Source of the DNA: Aliidiomarina sp.
GTDB lineage: Bacteria; Pseudomonadota; Gammaproteobacteria; Enterobacterales; Alteromonadaceae
Reading direction: 5' to 3'
Assembly (NCBI RefSeq): GCF_022565475.1
Contig: NZ_JAIUMR010000001.1
Span: 186,001-250,000 of the forward strand
DNA length: 64,000 bases
Of this stretch, positions 31,021 to 42,685 are shown in pieces. A program made the translations under genes and the position numbers. Position 1 is the stretch's first letter. Every line of letters begins with the position of its first letter. The notes below the pieces were generated by a model that saw only the letters and a program-made list of their open reading frames with translations, did no database searches and was not told the DNA's origin.

Positions 31021-32043
31021 TCACCCATTCGGGTCATTTAATTTTTTTTCTAAAGCTCGGACCCGCATAAACAGTTCCGGTAATTGGCGCACACGTGCAC
31101 CTGACTTTGCCCACGTCGTCTGGTCAACGACCGGTAAGGATGACGCATACACCCCTTTCTCAAGGTTCTTTGTCACCATGGTCATGCCATGAACTTGGAC
31201 ACCGTCTGCAATCGTAATATGGCCGTTAATGCCGGTTGCACCGCCAATCAAACAGTGTTTACCAATGTGAGCACTGCCGGCGATGCCGGTTTGGCCCGCA
31301 ATCGCGGTGCCATCACCAATCTGGACATTGTGTGCAACCATACATAGATTATCGATAATACAGTTCGAACCAATTATCGTGTCGTCGAGAGCTCCCCTGT
31401 CGATCGTGGTATTGGCACCGATTTCAACATCATCGCCAATTACTACCCGACCAAGCTGAGGGATTTTAACCCATTTTCCGCGATCACTGGCCCAACCAAA
31501 GCCATCAGCACCGATCACGGCCCCTGCATGCAAGGTACAGCGTTCTCCGACAACAACATCATAGTAGATTTTAACGCCCGGCCATAGGCGTGTACCCTGA
31601 CCAATACGAGCGTTTTGACCGACATAGCATTGCGCCCCAATCACTGCATGGTCTGCAATCATTGCCCCCGCTTCAACCACGCTTTGTGGTCCAATCGCTA
31701 CGCCAACGCCGATCACGGCAGTTGGGTCGACAACCGCACTTGGATGGATTTCAGCTGCTTGGGTCGGCGCTTTGTCAAACGCTTGCGCCGCATAGGCGTA
31801 GGATAAATAAGGATTCTCGCTAATTAAAGCGTTCGCCAAAAGGGTCTCATCGTCATGCTCTGCACGGAGTATAACCGCTCCCGCTTTTGTCGTCTTCAAC
31901 TGCGATTGGTACTTCTCATTTGCAAGAAAGCCGACCTGATGAAGGCCGGCATTTGCTAGAGTCGCAAGTCCTGTGATTTCCAGTGCACCGTCCCCGCGGA
32001 CGGTGGCACCGATTTTTTCCGCTAATTCACTCAGCGTCATCAT
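31021..32043 (-). CDS. lpxD: UDP-3-O-(3-hydroxymyristoyl)glucosamine N-acyltransferase
   Basis: Hexapeptide repeats with GFLANEKYQSQL N-terminus; DRGALDDTIIG. Confidence 0.95.
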   Translation of the reverse strand: MMTLSELAEKIGATVRGDGALEITGLATLANAGLHQVGFLANEKYQSQLKTTKAGAVILRAEHDDETLLANALISENPYLSYAYAAQAFDKAPTQAAEIHPSAVVDPTAVIGVGVAIGPQSVVEAGAMIADHAVIGAQCYVGQNARIGQGTRLWPGVKIYYDVVVGERCTLHAGAVIGADGFGWASDRGKWVKIPQLGRVVIGDDVEIGANTTIDRGALDDTIIGSNCIIDNLCMVAHNVQIGDGTAIAGQTGIAGSAHIGKHCLIGGATGINGHITIADGVQVHGMTMVTKNLEKGVYASSLPVVDQTTWAKSGARVRQLPELFMRVRALEKKLNDPNG

Positions 32044-32085
32044 CTGTCCTTTTTTGTTATTCCGCGATATCTAGCGTCACGCCAA

Positions 32086-32598
32086 TTAACGTGTTAAACG
32101 AGTGATGATCGCATCAGAAATATCTAATGCATCACTTGCATACAACATCCGACCCTTGTCCATGATGAGGTCAATGCCTTCCGCTGCAGCATAGGCGTCA
32201 ACGACTTCAAACATCTTTTGCAGAAGTTGATTACGCTCTTCGTTTTCACGCTGCTGCATGTATTGATTCAATTGCTCACCACCGCGTTGTAAGATCATTG
32301 CACGTTGACGCAACTCTTCCTGCGCTTGCATTTTCTCGTCATCGCTCATGATCGCTTCGTCACGTTGGAAACGCTCACGCAATTCTTCGAATTGTGCTTC
32401 AAGTTGCTCAAGTTCTTGAATTGGCTCCGCAAACTCAGCTTCTAAACGTTGAGATACATCTTCACGCTCAGGCATTGCTTGGAAGACTCGCTGGACGTCG
32501 ATCACAGCAATCTTCGGAGAATTGGCTTCAGCACTGACTGAAAATACACTCGCGGCTAATGCAATCACTGCTGCGAAACTAATAGCTACTGCTCTCAA
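32086..32598 (-). CDS. skp: OmpH/Skp periplasmic chaperone
   Basis: Signal peptide, KIAVIDVQRVFQAMPE, coiled coil; between bamA and lpxD. Confidence 0.9.
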   Translation of the reverse strand: MRAVAISFAAVIALAASVFSVSAEANSPKIAVIDVQRVFQAMPEREDVSQRLEAEFAEPIQELEQLEAQFEELRERFQRDEAIMSDDEKMQAQEELRQRAMILQRGGEQLNQYMQQRENEERNQLLQKMFEVVDAYAAAEGIDLIMDKGRMLYASDALDISDAIITRLTR

Positions 32599-32713
32599 AG
32601 TACTTTCCTCTCTTGTTTAAAACCGGTTTCCGGTCAGTTTAACGCATAAATTGCAACTGCAAAACATGCAGGTACTACTCTACTTTACACCCTCCATGCC
32701 GCGCAACGGCATT

Positions 32714-35191
32714 TTAGAAAGATGTACCAATATTAAAGGTAAAACGGTCTTCTAACGAGTTATCCAACGACTTCAATGGGAAACCCAAGCTGAAGGTTAA
32801 CACACCCATAGGCGATAACCACTGCACTGAGACACCGTAAGACGCCTGATAGTTCTTCGGACTGCTGTAATCCCAAAACGGTGTATCACCGACTTTGGTC
32901 AACTGACTATAGGCGTTGTAATTAAACTCGGTATCCCACACAACACCCACATCGACGAACAGACTGGTACGGACCGAACGTGTTGCTTCTTCACCCAACA
33001 AAGGTGTTGGTACAATCAATTCAATGCCGCCCGTCATCGATGCGTTACCACCTACAGAGGCAAAACGCGCCACTTCGATTTGATCGTACTCTGGCCCTAG
33101 TGTGATTTGAGTCGGGTTACCGCTTGCATCCGGTGGACCAGAAATGACGGTCGGTCGACGAATAATTCCGCGTGGTCCCGAACGGTTGGTTTCAAAACCA
33201 CGCAAGTTATCTGCACCACCGCCATAGAAGTTTTCCCAAAACGGCAAAGTGTAATCAACGCCGTCGTCACTCCCATAACCATTCCCGTATCCCGCATTAA
33301 AACGCGTGAGAAACACGAAGTTGTGATCGCGATCTAACGGTTTATAGTGACGGAACCGGTAATCCAAACGGAAGTACTGTAAATCGCTTCCAGGAATAGT
33401 AATTTTTCCTGACAACTGATTGGTTGAGCCCGCAGTCGGGAACATGCCTCGGTTGAGCGTTACTCGCGACCATGCCGCTGACAGATTATAGGTTTCAAAA
33501 TTCAGTGCCGAACCCGGGTTATTCGGATCACTATATTTTTCATAGAAGGTGCGCACCTGCTCGTATGGATTCAACTGCGTGATACCCGTACTCGTATAGC
33601 CACCACCAAAGTTTAAGCGGTTATATTCGTTGACTGGGAAGCCGATATCTCCCGCAACTCCCCAAGAACGCTGGTTGTATTGTTGCAAGTTCGCTTGGCG
33701 AGCATCGAAATCTTGATAGAAAACCGATCCACCCAAACTGACACCATCGTCAGTAAAGTAATTGTCGATATATTGCAGCTGAACGTTACGTGAATATTTG
33801 TTGGTATCGACACCAAAGGAAACACGGTTACCGCTACCAAGGAAGTTGTCTTGTGAAATTGAGGCGTTCAAGCTCAGTCCGGCAAAGTCACCGTAACCAA
33901 TACCCGCACTAATTTGTCCTGACGGTTGTTCTTTCACTCGGAACACCAGGTCAACTTGATCTTCTTGTCCCGGCACACGCACAGTATCAACGTCGACGGT
34001 CTCAAAATAACCTAAACGTTCTAAGCGAACTTTCGAGTTCTCCACCGCTTGTTCATTCAACCAAGCACCTTCGATCTGACGCATCTCCCGACGCAATACT
34101 TCGTCGCGGGTTGCATCGTTACCTTCGAACATGACTCGACGCACATAGACACGCTGACCTGGGTCAACGGCGAAAGTCAGTTTAACCATCAAATCATCGT
34201 CATTGATTTCCGGAATCGTTCGTACTTCGGTGTAGGCATAACCTAAACGCGCATAGTAACGTTTGATCCCTTCTTCGATGCTGGTAATTTCCGCTTGGCT
34301 ATAACGACGTCCGTCAAGTGCTCGAACGAACTCAGCAAGAAATTCCTCGTCATCGCGTATTTCAGCAATAACGCCGGTGTCTTCGATGTTGTACTGCGCA
34401 CCTTCTTGGAAGTTCAAGGTAATATAAATACCTTCCAACTCAGGTGTAATCGCCACTTGCACTGACTCGATGTCAAAGCGCAGATAGCCTTGGTTGCGGT
34501 AGAAGGACTCAATATTTTCGAGATCACCTTGCAACTGTTGTTGCTGGTAATTACGTTTACCAAATAGATTCCACCACGGCAATGAATCGCGCAAGTCCAT
34601 CAAATCAACAATATCTTCGCGGCCAAAGGCTTCCGAACCCACCACGTTAATTTGTTCAATCTGAGCAGCGCTACCTTCCGTAAAGTTGAAACGCAACTCG
34701 ACTCGATTTCGTGGCAAATTTACGACACGAATACGAACGCGGGCATTGTATTTACCGACACTGTGATAAAAATCTTCGAGATTCTTTTCAAGTTGCTTGA
34801 TCATCGTACGGTCGAGCGACTCACCTACCGCAATTCCGCTCGTACGTAAACTATCCAGCAGTTGATCGTCTTTTAGATCCTTATTGCCGTCGAGTCGAAT
34901 TTCACTAATAGTTGGGCGTTCAGTCACGCGAATCACTAAAGAGTCGCCATCACGATAAACACGAATATCATCAAAATGAGCCGAAGAATATAACTCGTGA
35001 ATTATTTGACGAATTCGCTGAGGATTCGCTTCATCCCCGGCTCGCAAAGGAACGTAGGTTAATGCGGCACCTAGACCAACCCGCTGAAGCCCACGAATTT
35101 GAATATCATCGACAACAAATGTTTCTGTGGCTTGAACAGTTAGACCAGTCCCTGCCAGTACAGCTCCGAAAAACAGCTTTTTAAATGTCAT
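32714..35191 (-). CDS. bamA: Outer membrane protein assembly factor BamA
   Basis: POTRA domains (FVVDDIQIRGLQRV) and C-terminal barrel ending FNIGTSF; start chosen at 35191 (MTFKKLFFG). Confidence 0.96.
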   Translation of the reverse strand: MTFKKLFFGAVLAGTGLTVQATETFVVDDIQIRGLQRVGLGAALTYVPLRAGDEANPQRIRQIIHELYSSAHFDDIRVYRDGDSLVIRVTERPTISEIRLDGNKDLKDDQLLDSLRTSGIAVGESLDRTMIKQLEKNLEDFYHSVGKYNARVRIRVVNLPRNRVELRFNFTEGSAAQIEQINVVGSEAFGREDIVDLMDLRDSLPWWNLFGKRNYQQQQLQGDLENIESFYRNQGYLRFDIESVQVAITPELEGIYITLNFQEGAQYNIEDTGVIAEIRDDEEFLAEFVRALDGRRYSQAEITSIEEGIKRYYARLGYAYTEVRTIPEINDDDLMVKLTFAVDPGQRVYVRRVMFEGNDATRDEVLRREMRQIEGAWLNEQAVENSKVRLERLGYFETVDVDTVRVPGQEDQVDLVFRVKEQPSGQISAGIGYGDFAGLSLNASISQDNFLGSGNRVSFGVDTNKYSRNVQLQYIDNYFTDDGVSLGGSVFYQDFDARQANLQQYNQRSWGVAGDIGFPVNEYNRLNFGGGYTSTGITQLNPYEQVRTFYEKYSDPNNPGSALNFETYNLSAAWSRVTLNRGMFPTAGSTNQLSGKITIPGSDLQYFRLDYRFRHYKPLDRDHNFVFLTRFNAGYGNGYGSDDGVDYTLPFWENFYGGGADNLRGFETNRSGPRGIIRRPTVISGPPDASGNPTQITLGPEYDQIEVARFASVGGNASMTGGIELIVPTPLLGEEATRSVRTSLFVDVGVVWDTEFNYNAYSQLTKVGDTPFWDYSSPKNYQASYGVSVQWLSPMGVLTFSLGFPLKSLDNSLEDRFTFNIGTSF

Positions 35192-35220
35192 GCAACACGT
35201 CTTATTGTTAGAAAATTTCA

Positions 35221-36591
35221 TTAAGCAAAGAGCCTGCCGATGTCGTTGAATAGCGTAATCACCAGCAACGTCATCAAAATGAGTAGCCCTGCCCGAAAAC
35301 TTAATTCTTGTACTTGCTCTGGAACAGGCTTACCGCGCACCCACTCCACAATATAAAATAATAAGTGACCGCCATCGAGCATCGGAATCGGTAGCAAGTT
35401 AAGAATGCCCAAACTGACACTAATTAAAGCCATAAAGCTTAAAAAGTAGACAAGGCCATAGCTTGCGTGCGCTCCGGCACCTTGTGCGATACCAACTGGG
35501 CCACTTAAGTTACTTACCGAGACGTCCCCGGTCACTAATTTTTTCAGCATACTCATGGTTAAACCCATGAGCTGCCACGTTCGATCTACACCACCAGTGA
35601 AGGCCGCTATTGGTCCATACTGTAAGGTAAATCGATATTCTTCTGGATACGGCTCTTGGTACGTTGAAATACCTAAATAACCGATGCCATCCCGAGTACC
35701 TGTTCGAACTAAGAGTTCTAGTTCGCGTCCTTCGCGTAACACTGTCAATTGCAGGTCTTGTTGCGGGCGCTCGGCAATAAAGCTTCTTATTTGTTCCCAA
35801 TTCGCCCCATGAGTTCCGTCGATTCCAACAATTTTATCACCGAGCCGTAAATCAGCCTCTGCAGCGGGGCTAGAATCTTCGATCCATGCGATTTCATTTG
35901 TAATTTCAGGGCGATAGACATCCATTCCTAAACTCGCAATAGTCGAGTCGCGGTCGGGGTTAAACTGCCACTGCCCTAAGGGTAACGTAATATCGCTTGT
36001 CATCCCAGCGCTGTCGCGCACAGTCAGTACAGTTTCTGCATCACCAATGCGCCGTACAAGGGCCAAATTAACATCTTGCCAGTCGCGAACACGGCGTTGA
36101 TCCACCGCAATAATCTCACTTCCCACGGGGACGCCGGCCTCGCCCGCAATAGACTCGGGAGTGACCGCGCCGACAATAGGTTTCACCGCGGGCATGCCAA
36201 TCATCAACATGAACCACAAGGCGACAATGGCAAAAATAAAGTTTGCTACAGGGCCTGCCAAAACAATGGCAAATCGCTGCCCCACCGACTTCGCGCGAAA
36301 ACTCTGTTGCATTTCATCAGCTGTGTTCACCGGATCAACGTCGTGATCCAACATCCGCACATAGCCACCGAGCGGAATAGCAGCAACTTGATAGTCCGTG
36401 CCGTCTTTCCCGCGCCATTGATAAATCGGTTTACCGAAGCCAATGGAAAAAGTGAGTACTTTAACGCCGCAACGACGCGCAACCCAAAAGTGTCCAAATT
36501 CATGGAATGTAACGACCAACCCAAGCGCAACAATAAAGCCGCCAATCGACCATAACAACTGTTCCACTAGTGTCCTCTCCTCTCGATCCAA
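35221..36591 (-). CDS. rseP: Site-2 metalloprotease RseP
   Basis: HEFGHFWVARRCG zinc motif, PDZ regions, NLLPIPMLDGGHL. Confidence 0.95.
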   Translation of the reverse strand: MDREERTLVEQLLWSIGGFIVALGLVVTFHEFGHFWVARRCGVKVLTFSIGFGKPIYQWRGKDGTDYQVAAIPLGGYVRMLDHDVDPVNTADEMQQSFRAKSVGQRFAIVLAGPVANFIFAIVALWFMLMIGMPAVKPIVGAVTPESIAGEAGVPVGSEIIAVDQRRVRDWQDVNLALVRRIGDAETVLTVRDSAGMTSDITLPLGQWQFNPDRDSTIASLGMDVYRPEITNEIAWIEDSSPAAEADLRLGDKIVGIDGTHGANWEQIRSFIAERPQQDLQLTVLREGRELELLVRTGTRDGIGYLGISTYQEPYPEEYRFTLQYGPIAAFTGGVDRTWQLMGLTMSMLKKLVTGDVSVSNLSGPVGIAQGAGAHASYGLVYFLSFMALISVSLGILNLLPIPMLDGGHLLFYIVEWVRGKPVPEQVQELSFRAGLLILMTLLVITLFNDIGRLFA

Positions 36592-37781
36592 CGGGACGCG
36601 AAATCACGCGCAGCGTGATCGCACGCTAATATGGCTTCGAGTGTTGTTAATTCAGAAAGTTGCGCATTATCGAGCGTAGCTGCGCAGACTTCACTGATCA
36701 TGGCAAAGGTAATACGTTTATCCAAAAACGCGTCTACCGCTATTTCATTGGCTGCGTTCAATGTTGTTGTCGCCGCCTGCCCTGACCAACACGCATCAAT
36801 CGCAAGTTGCAAACAGGGATAGCGTTCCGCTTCCGCAGGTCGAAAGGTTAGATCCATCATTTGACTAAAATCAAGGCTCGCAACACCACTGTCAAAACGC
36901 AATGGATAGCCAAGTGCGTAGGCTATTGGCGTGCGCATATCGGGCTGGCCAAGTTGTGCGATCACCGACCCATCGACATACTGAACCATGGAATGAATCA
37001 CACTTTGCGGGTGCACCACGACGTCGAGCTGATCACGACTGCAATTAAATAACCAGCGCGCTTCGATATATTCGAGACCTTTGTTCAGCATGGTCGCTGA
37101 ATCGACCGATATCTTTCGGCCCATTGACCAGTTCGGATGGCGACAAGCCGCTTCCGGGCTTTGTGTCGCTAACGTTGCTAACGGTAAATCGCGAAACGGT
37201 CCACCGGAGCCCGTCAATAAAATTTTCTCGATGCCATGTTCAGCGGCATCCATACTGTGACAGTGCTGCTGCGCTGCACTCGGTAGGGCTTGGAAGATTG
37301 CATTATGCTCGCTATCAACCGGCAATAATTCGGCACCAGACTTGCGCACCGCGTCAATAAAGAGTTGGCCACTCATGACCAATGCTTCTTTGTTCGCCAA
37401 TAAAACCCGTTTACCCGCCTGTACCGCCGCCAATGTTGGCAATAAGCCAGCAGCGCCAACGATCGCAGCCATGACGACATCCACTTCCGGCGCCGAGCTT
37501 ACGGTTGATAGATGCTCTTCGCCAACCAAAACCTCAGTCTTAACGCTAATCGGCAGCTGCGACTTGAGCGCATCAGCTGCTGCATCCGTCGGCACAACCG
37601 CATAATTCGGCTGGTGCTCTCGACAAATTTCCGCCAACCCATCGATGTTTTGAAACGCCGACACGGCAAACAATTGAAAGCGCTCAGGATGCAGGGCCAT
37701 GACCGCAAGGGTATTTTTTCCGATTGAGCCGGTCGCTCCCAGAACACAGACTTGCATTGGGGCGTCTCTTTCTCCACTCAT
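36567..37781 (-). CDS. dxr: 1-deoxy-D-xylulose 5-phosphate reductoisomerase
   Basis: VCVLGATGSIGKNTLAV...LLPVDSEHNAIFQ...ATMLNKGLEYIEA; start chosen at 37781. Confidence 0.96.
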   Translation of the reverse strand: MSGERDAPMQVCVLGATGSIGKNTLAVMALHPERFQLFAVSAFQNIDGLAEICREHQPNYAVVPTDAAADALKSQLPISVKTEVLVGEEHLSTVSSAPEVDVVMAAIVGAAGLLPTLAAVQAGKRVLLANKEALVMSGQLFIDAVRKSGAELLPVDSEHNAIFQALPSAAQQHCHSMDAAEHGIEKILLTGSGGPFRDLPLATLATQSPEAACRHPNWSMGRKISVDSATMLNKGLEYIEARWLFNCSRDQLDVVVHPQSVIHSMVQYVDGSVIAQLGQPDMRTPIAYALGYPLRFDSGVASLDFSQMMDLTFRPAEAERYPCLQLAIDACWSGQAATTTLNAANEIAVDAFLDKRITFAMISEVCAATLDNAQLSELTTLEAILACDHAARDFASRWIERRGH

Positions 37782-38650
37782 CAGTGCACGAACCAAAGAT
37801 AGCCGAGCAGGAATACGGGTAACGCAGAGGTTAACGAATCGATGCGATCCAAAATACCGCCATGTCCAGGCAGCAGTGAACCACTATCTTTAACGCCAAC
37901 GCAACGTTTAAACATGCTTTCGTTAAGATCACCGAACACTGAAACCAAAACGGTCACCGTACCTACCAAATAGTACGGAAGGCTGTGTACTGCAATAAAG
38001 TCGGTATATTCAGCCACCAAAAACATCACCACCAGTGACAATAGTAGGCCACCGACCAAGCCTTCCAGCGTTTTCCCGGGTGACACATTAGGCATTAGTT
38101 TATGTTTACCGAATTGTTTGCCACTAAAATATGCGCCAACATCGGCTGCCCAGACCAGACAAAAGACAAAGAGTACCCAAAACGCTCCCGTCAGTGGTTC
38201 GCTGTCATACCCTTTCGCACGTAAAGCCATTAAACCAGCCCATGCCGGTAACAGCATCAAAACACCAATGAGTCCGACAAAAATTCGACTTCGTTGCCAA
38301 ACAGCTTTGCTCCGTGGGAAGTTCAAAATCAACACGATTGCAATCAGCCACCACAGTGTGCCAATCGCAATTAAACTATAAATGAAGGGGTGCAGACTAT
38401 CCGATTGCCAAATTGATTCAAGCGGAGTCAGCCAATAAGACAGGCCAATCAGTGCCATAATGAATACGGTGTAGGTTAACTTACCGCGGTTAGTACAAAC
38501 CCCCATTAACGGACACCACTCCCATGCAGCGAGTGCCATAACCAATAAAACGGCGAGCCCAAACCAATGCAACGGCAATAAAAAAATAACACCAAGTGCC
38601 AATGGAATCAGCACTATCGCAGTTAGAATACGTTGTTTCAGCAAAATCAA
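37781..38650 (-). CDS. cdsA: Phosphatidate cytidylyltransferase
   Basis: Multi-TM protein with KDSGSLLPGHGGILDRIDSL signature. Confidence 0.95.
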   Translation of the reverse strand: MILLKQRILTAIVLIPLALGVIFLLPLHWFGLAVLLVMALAAWEWCPLMGVCTNRGKLTYTVFIMALIGLSYWLTPLESIWQSDSLHPFIYSLIAIGTLWWLIAIVLILNFPRSKAVWQRSRIFVGLIGVLMLLPAWAGLMALRAKGYDSEPLTGAFWVLFVFCLVWAADVGAYFSGKQFGKHKLMPNVSPGKTLEGLVGGLLLSLVVMFLVAEYTDFIAVHSLPYYLVGTVTVLVSVFGDLNESMFKRCVGVKDSGSLLPGHGGILDRIDSLTSALPVFLLGYLWFVH

Positions 38651-39423
38651 TCCTCTTGCAAATCCCCTGAACCAGCTAATTGTTGTATTTGTGCGCTGGT
38701 CAGTCCGAAGCGTCGTTCGCGTTTAACAAAAGAATTAATCGCGTCAGCAAATGTGAGCTCAGTAAAATCAGGCCACAATACTTCGGTAAAATATAATTCT
38801 GCGTAGGCTAATTGCCAAAGCAGAAAGTTACTTATTCTGAGGTCTCCGCCTGTTCGAATCAAGAGGTCCGGCGCAGGACCATCGGCAAGTTGTAAATGTC
38901 GCGCTAAATCATCTTCAGCAACCTCATCGAGTGTCAAGCGTCCTGCTTGCATCTCTTTAAACACCTGCTTTGCAGCTTGGGTAATATCCCACCGACCACC
39001 GTAATTTGCGGCAATATTTAACGATAACGTTCGACACTCTGCCGTGTGTTGCTCAGCTATTTCGATATTCTTTTGCAAACGCTTGCTGAATCTTGACGTG
39101 TCCCCAATCACTCGTAAGCGAATATCATTCGCCAACAAATCAGGCACTTCGCGTTTTAGTACGCCCATGAAGAGTTCCATCAGTACAGATACTTCATGAG
39201 CCGGTCTGCCCCAATTCTCACTGCTAAAAGCAAATAACGTCAATGCCTCTATGCCGTTACGGCGAGCAAAAGCAATTGCACTGCGGACAGCCTGAGCCCC
39301 GGCTCGATGACCGTACGTGCGCCGTTTACCTCGTTGGGTAGCCCAGCGGCCATTTCCATCCATGATAATGGCTACATGGCGCGGTAATTGAATCGATTGA
39401 ATGTCTGCAGCATTCCCTGTCAT
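38647..39423 (-). CDS. uppS: Undecaprenyl diphosphate synthase
   Basis: HVAIIMDGNGRWA...GHRAGAQAVR...ALTLFAFSSENWGRP. Confidence 0.96.
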   Translation of the reverse strand: MTGNAADIQSIQLPRHVAIIMDGNGRWATQRGKRRTYGHRAGAQAVRSAIAFARRNGIEALTLFAFSSENWGRPAHEVSVLMELFMGVLKREVPDLLANDIRLRVIGDTSRFSKRLQKNIEIAEQHTAECRTLSLNIAANYGGRWDITQAAKQVFKEMQAGRLTLDEVAEDDLARHLQLADGPAPDLLIRTGGDLRISNFLLWQLAYAELYFTEVLWPDFTELTFADAINSFVKRERRFGLTSAQIQQLAGSGDLQED

Positions 39424-39440
39424 GATAGGTCCCGAAAAAA

Positions 39441-39475
39441 TTAACGCCGCGCAAGTATACCCAACACGGCGTTAT
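39441..39475 (-). terminator. Terminator-like hairpin after frr
   Basis: AACGCCG/CGGCGTT stem followed by T-run on minus strand. Confidence 0.6.
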
Positions 39476-39502
39476 CCTCCAATGAGGGTGAACGATGAGT
39501 GA

Positions 39503-40078
39503 TTAAACTTCCATCAATTCGGCTTCTTTTGCCGCTAAAAGTTCATCAACTTTCTTCACAAATTCATCGGTAAGTTTCTGGATCCCTTCTTGCGCACGAC
39601 GATCGTCGTCCTCGGTGATTTCCTTTTCTTTCAACAATTCTTTGATATCGCTATTGGCGTCACGACGAATATTACGAATCGCCACACGTCCTTGCTCCGC
39701 TTCATGGCGAACCACTTTAACGAGGTCACGGCGACGTTCTTCCGTTAATGGTGGCAATGGCACGCGAATGACTGAGCCAGCGCCAGCTGGGTTTAAGCCT
39801 AAGTCAGAGGTTAAAATGGCTTTTTCAACTGCGCCTGACGAACTTTTGTCGAAAACCGTAACCGCTAACGTGCGTGAGTCTTCAATCGTAATGTTAGCAA
39901 GCTGCTTGAGCGGTGTGTCAGCGCCATAATAAGGCACCATAATCCCGTCTAAAATACTTGGATGTGCACGACCTGTGCGAATTTTCGACATTTGCGTCGC
40001 TAAAGCTTCAACACTTTTGTTCATTCGTGCTTTCGCGTCGGCAATAATTTCATTGATCACGTGCTGATCCTCATTCAA
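39503..40078 (-). CDS. frr: Ribosome recycling factor
   Basis: [21 protein letters not shown]...[13 protein letters not shown]. Confidence 0.97.
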   Translation of the reverse strand: MNEDQHVINEIIADAKARMNKSVEALATQMSKIRTGRAHPSILDGIMVPYYGADTPLKQLANITIEDSRTLAVTVFDKSSSGAVEKAILTSDLGLNPAGAGSVIRVPLPPLTEERRRDLVKVVRHEAEQGRVAIRNIRRDANSDIKELLKEKEITEDDDRRAQEGIQKLTDEFVKKVDELLAAKEAELMEV

Positions 40079-40090
40079 TTAATCGTTTGC

Positions 40091-40834
40091 TTATTCGTTT
40101 ACTTTGTCGAGATGGGTAATCAGTGTACCTTCATCTTCGCCCATAATCACGGCTTTCAATGCACCTGGCTTATTCATGTTAAATACGCGAATAGGCAATC
40201 CATGATCGCGAGCCAAGGTAAATGCAGCTAAATCCATGACCTTTAATTCTTTTCTTAAAACGTCGGAGTAGTCGAGTTGGTCATATTTAGTCGCTTCCGG
40301 ATTTTTGACCGGATCATCACTATAAACACCATCGACCTTGGTTGCTTTCAGAACGACTTCAGCTTCAATTTCGATACCGCGTAGGCAGGCAGCTGAGTCC
40401 GTAGTAAAAAACGGATTACCTGTACCGGCTGAGAAAATAACCACCCGGCCAGATTTTAGCAAGCTAATTGCTTCTGCCCAGTTATAACTATCGCAAACAC
40501 CAGCGAGCTCAATGGCTGACATTAGTCTGGCGTTAACATAAGTACGGTGCAATGCGTCACGCATGGCCAAACCATTCATCACCGTCGCTAACATGCCCAT
40601 ATGATCGCCGACCACACGGTTCATGCCCGCTTTCGCTAACCCCTCACCGCGGAATAAATTACCACCACCAATCACAAGGCCTACTTGCACACCAAGTTCA
40701 AGAATTTCTTTAATTTCTTGGGCCATACGATCAAGAACTTTGGCGTCAATCCCAAAAGGCTCATCACCCATGAGTGCTTCACCGCTGAGTTTCAATAGAA
40801 TGCGTCGATAACTAGGTTTAGGATTTGTACTCAT
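40091..40834 (-). CDS. pyrH: Uridylate kinase
   Basis: [13 protein letters not shown]...[12 protein letters not shown]...[14 protein letters not shown]. Confidence 0.97.
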   Translation of the reverse strand: MSTNPKPSYRRILLKLSGEALMGDEPFGIDAKVLDRMAQEIKEILELGVQVGLVIGGGNLFRGEGLAKAGMNRVVGDHMGMLATVMNGLAMRDALHRTYVNARLMSAIELAGVCDSYNWAEAISLLKSGRVVIFSAGTGNPFFTTDSAACLRGIEIEAEVVLKATKVDGVYSDDPVKNPEATKYDQLDYSDVLRKELKVMDLAAFTLARDHGLPIRVFNMNKPGALKAVIMGEDEGTLITHLDKVNE

Positions 40835-40859
40835 TGTTTGGCTTCCGTTCTGAGGTCAA

Positions 40860-40895
40860 AAAAAACCGCGCCTGCTGCAACAGCATAGCGCGGTC
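40860..40895 (-). terminator. Terminator-like hairpin after tsf
   Basis: ACCGCGC/GCGCGGT stem followed on the minus strand by eight Ts. Confidence 0.75.
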
Positions 40896-40938
40896 GATTC
40901 TAGCATGCACTAGGCAAAGGCATAAGAGCCACAGCGAA

Positions 40939-41817
40939 TTAACCTTTCTTCGCCGCTGCTACCTGAGCCTGCACTTCTGCTGCAAAGTCTTCAGACTTCT
41001 TCTCAATACCTTCACCCACTTCGAAACGGACAAAAGTAATCACGTCAGCACCAGCTTCTTTTAAAAGCTCGCCCACTGACTTTGAAGGATCTTTAACAAA
41101 TGGTTGACCCGTTAAGCTGATTTCACCAGTGAATTTCTTCATCCGGCCTTCAACCATTTTCTCAGCGATTTCTTTTGGCTTACCAGACTGCATAGCGATG
41201 TCGATTTGAATCTCACGCTCTTTTGCAATCACTTCTTCAGCCACGTCTTCTGGCTTCACGAACTGTGGGTTACTCGCTGCAACGTGCATCGCAACGTCTT
41301 TACCTAGCTCTTCGTTACCGCCATTCAACAGCACTAACACACCAATGCGGCCACTGTGAACGTAAGAAGCAGCAACGTCGCCACCTTCGATGGTCACAAC
41401 ACGACGAACCGTCATGTTTTCACCAATCTTAGCAACTAAAGTTGAGCGCACTTCTTCAACTGTACCACCGTCGATTTGACGATCGTTCAGTGCTTCAACG
41501 CTGTTGTCTTTGTTTGCAAACGCAGCATTGATGATCTGATCACCCATCGCTAAGAAGCTTGCGTCACGAGCAACGAAGTCAGTTTCACAGTTAAGTTCAA
41601 CTGCAGTTGCAACGTTACCTTCAGTTTTAACTAAAATCACACCTTCAGCTGCGATACGGCCAGCTTTTTTCGCTGCTTTCGCTTGACCGCTTTTACGCAT
41701 GTTCTCGATCGCTAACTCAATGTCACCGTTCGCTTCTTCAAGTGCTTTTTTACAATCCATCATACCTGCGCCAGTACGCTCACGCAGTTCTTTAACCATT
41801 GCGGCTGTAATTGCCAT
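40939..41817 (-). CDS. tsf: Elongation factor Ts
   Basis: [25 protein letters not shown]...[12 protein letters not shown]. Confidence 0.97.
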   Translation of the reverse strand: MAITAAMVKELRERTGAGMMDCKKALEEANGDIELAIENMRKSGQAKAAKKAGRIAAEGVILVKTEGNVATAVELNCETDFVARDASFLAMGDQIINAAFANKDNSVEALNDRQIDGGTVEEVRSTLVAKIGENMTVRRVVTIEGGDVAASYVHSGRIGVLVLLNGGNEELGKDVAMHVAASNPQFVKPEDVAEEVIAKEREIQIDIAMQSGKPKEIAEKMVEGRMKKFTGEISLTGQPFVKDPSKSVGELLKEAGADVITFVRFEVGEGIEKKSEDFAAEVQAQVAAAKKG

Positions 41818-41893
41818 GATACTATCCTCTGTGTTCAGGATTCATGTCTGGCCCGGTCATTACCGGACCCCGCGAAACTTTTATTAAGCTCTT

Positions 41894-41923
41894 CAAAAAC
41901 GGCCTGTTGTCAGGCCGTTTTTG
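41894..41923. terminator. rpsB-tsf intergenic terminator/attenuator hairpin
   Basis: AAAAACGGCCTgttgtcAGGCCGTTTTT symmetric hairpin in the rpsB-tsf gap. Confidence 0.8.
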
Positions 41924-41930
41924 TTGGGTC

Positions 41931-42674
41931 TTACTCTGCGCTTTCTTCCGCAGCTTCAACAAAATCGTCAGCTGGGGTGATTTCTGCACCACCCTTTTGA
42001 CGGCCTTCGTTGATTGCAGCTACTGCTGCATTCAGGTAGCACTGAATCGCACGGATGGCGTCATCGTTACCTGGAATTACATAATCAACACCGTCAGGTG
42101 AAGAGTTTGTATCAACAACAGCAACAACAGGAATTCCTAGGTTGTTCGCTTCTTTGATAGCAATGTGTTCGTGATCAGCGTCGATAACGAAGATTGCGTC
42201 AGGCAAGCCGCCCATGTTCTTGATACCGCCAAGGCTCTTCTCAAGCTTTTCCATTTCGCGCGTGTTCATGAGCGCTTCTTTCTTGGTGAGCTTTTCGAAG
42301 GTACCGTCTTGGCTTTGTACTTCTAAGTCTTTCAGACGCTTGATTGATTGACGTACGGTTTTCCAGTTCGTCAACATACCACCTAACCAACGGTGGTTAA
42401 CGTAGAATTGGTTAGAAGCAACAGCAGCGGTTTTTACTTGCTCAGAAGCAGCGCGTTTCGTACCAACAAAGAGGATTTTCCCGCCATTTGCAGCTGTGTG
42501 CTGCAAAAAGTCCAACGCTTTGTTAAACATTGGCACTGTGGTTTCCAAGTTAATGATATGAATCTTGTTGCGAGCACCGAAGATGAATGGCTTCATCTTA
42601 GGGTTCCAGAAGCGAGTTTGGTGACCGAAGTGGACACCAGCTTTGAGCATGTCACGCATTGACACGTTTGCCAT
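41931..42674 (-). CDS. rpsB: 30S ribosomal protein S2
   Basis: [39 protein letters not shown]. Confidence 0.97.
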   Translation of the reverse strand: MANVSMRDMLKAGVHFGHQTRFWNPKMKPFIFGARNKIHIINLETTVPMFNKALDFLQHTAANGGKILFVGTKRAASEQVKTAAVASNQFYVNHRWLGGMLTNWKTVRQSIKRLKDLEVQSQDGTFEKLTKKEALMNTREMEKLEKSLGGIKNMGGLPDAIFVIDADHEHIAIKEANNLGIPVVAVVDTNSSPDGVDYVIPGNDDAIRAIQCYLNAAVAAINEGRQKGGAEITPADDFVEAAEESAE

Positions 42675-42685
42675 GATAAATTTCC

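Noticed and set aside
36076-36555. 159-aa antisense ORF in rseP
   Set aside because: Opposes the confidently identified RseP gene, including its HEFGH motif region; no independent evidence.
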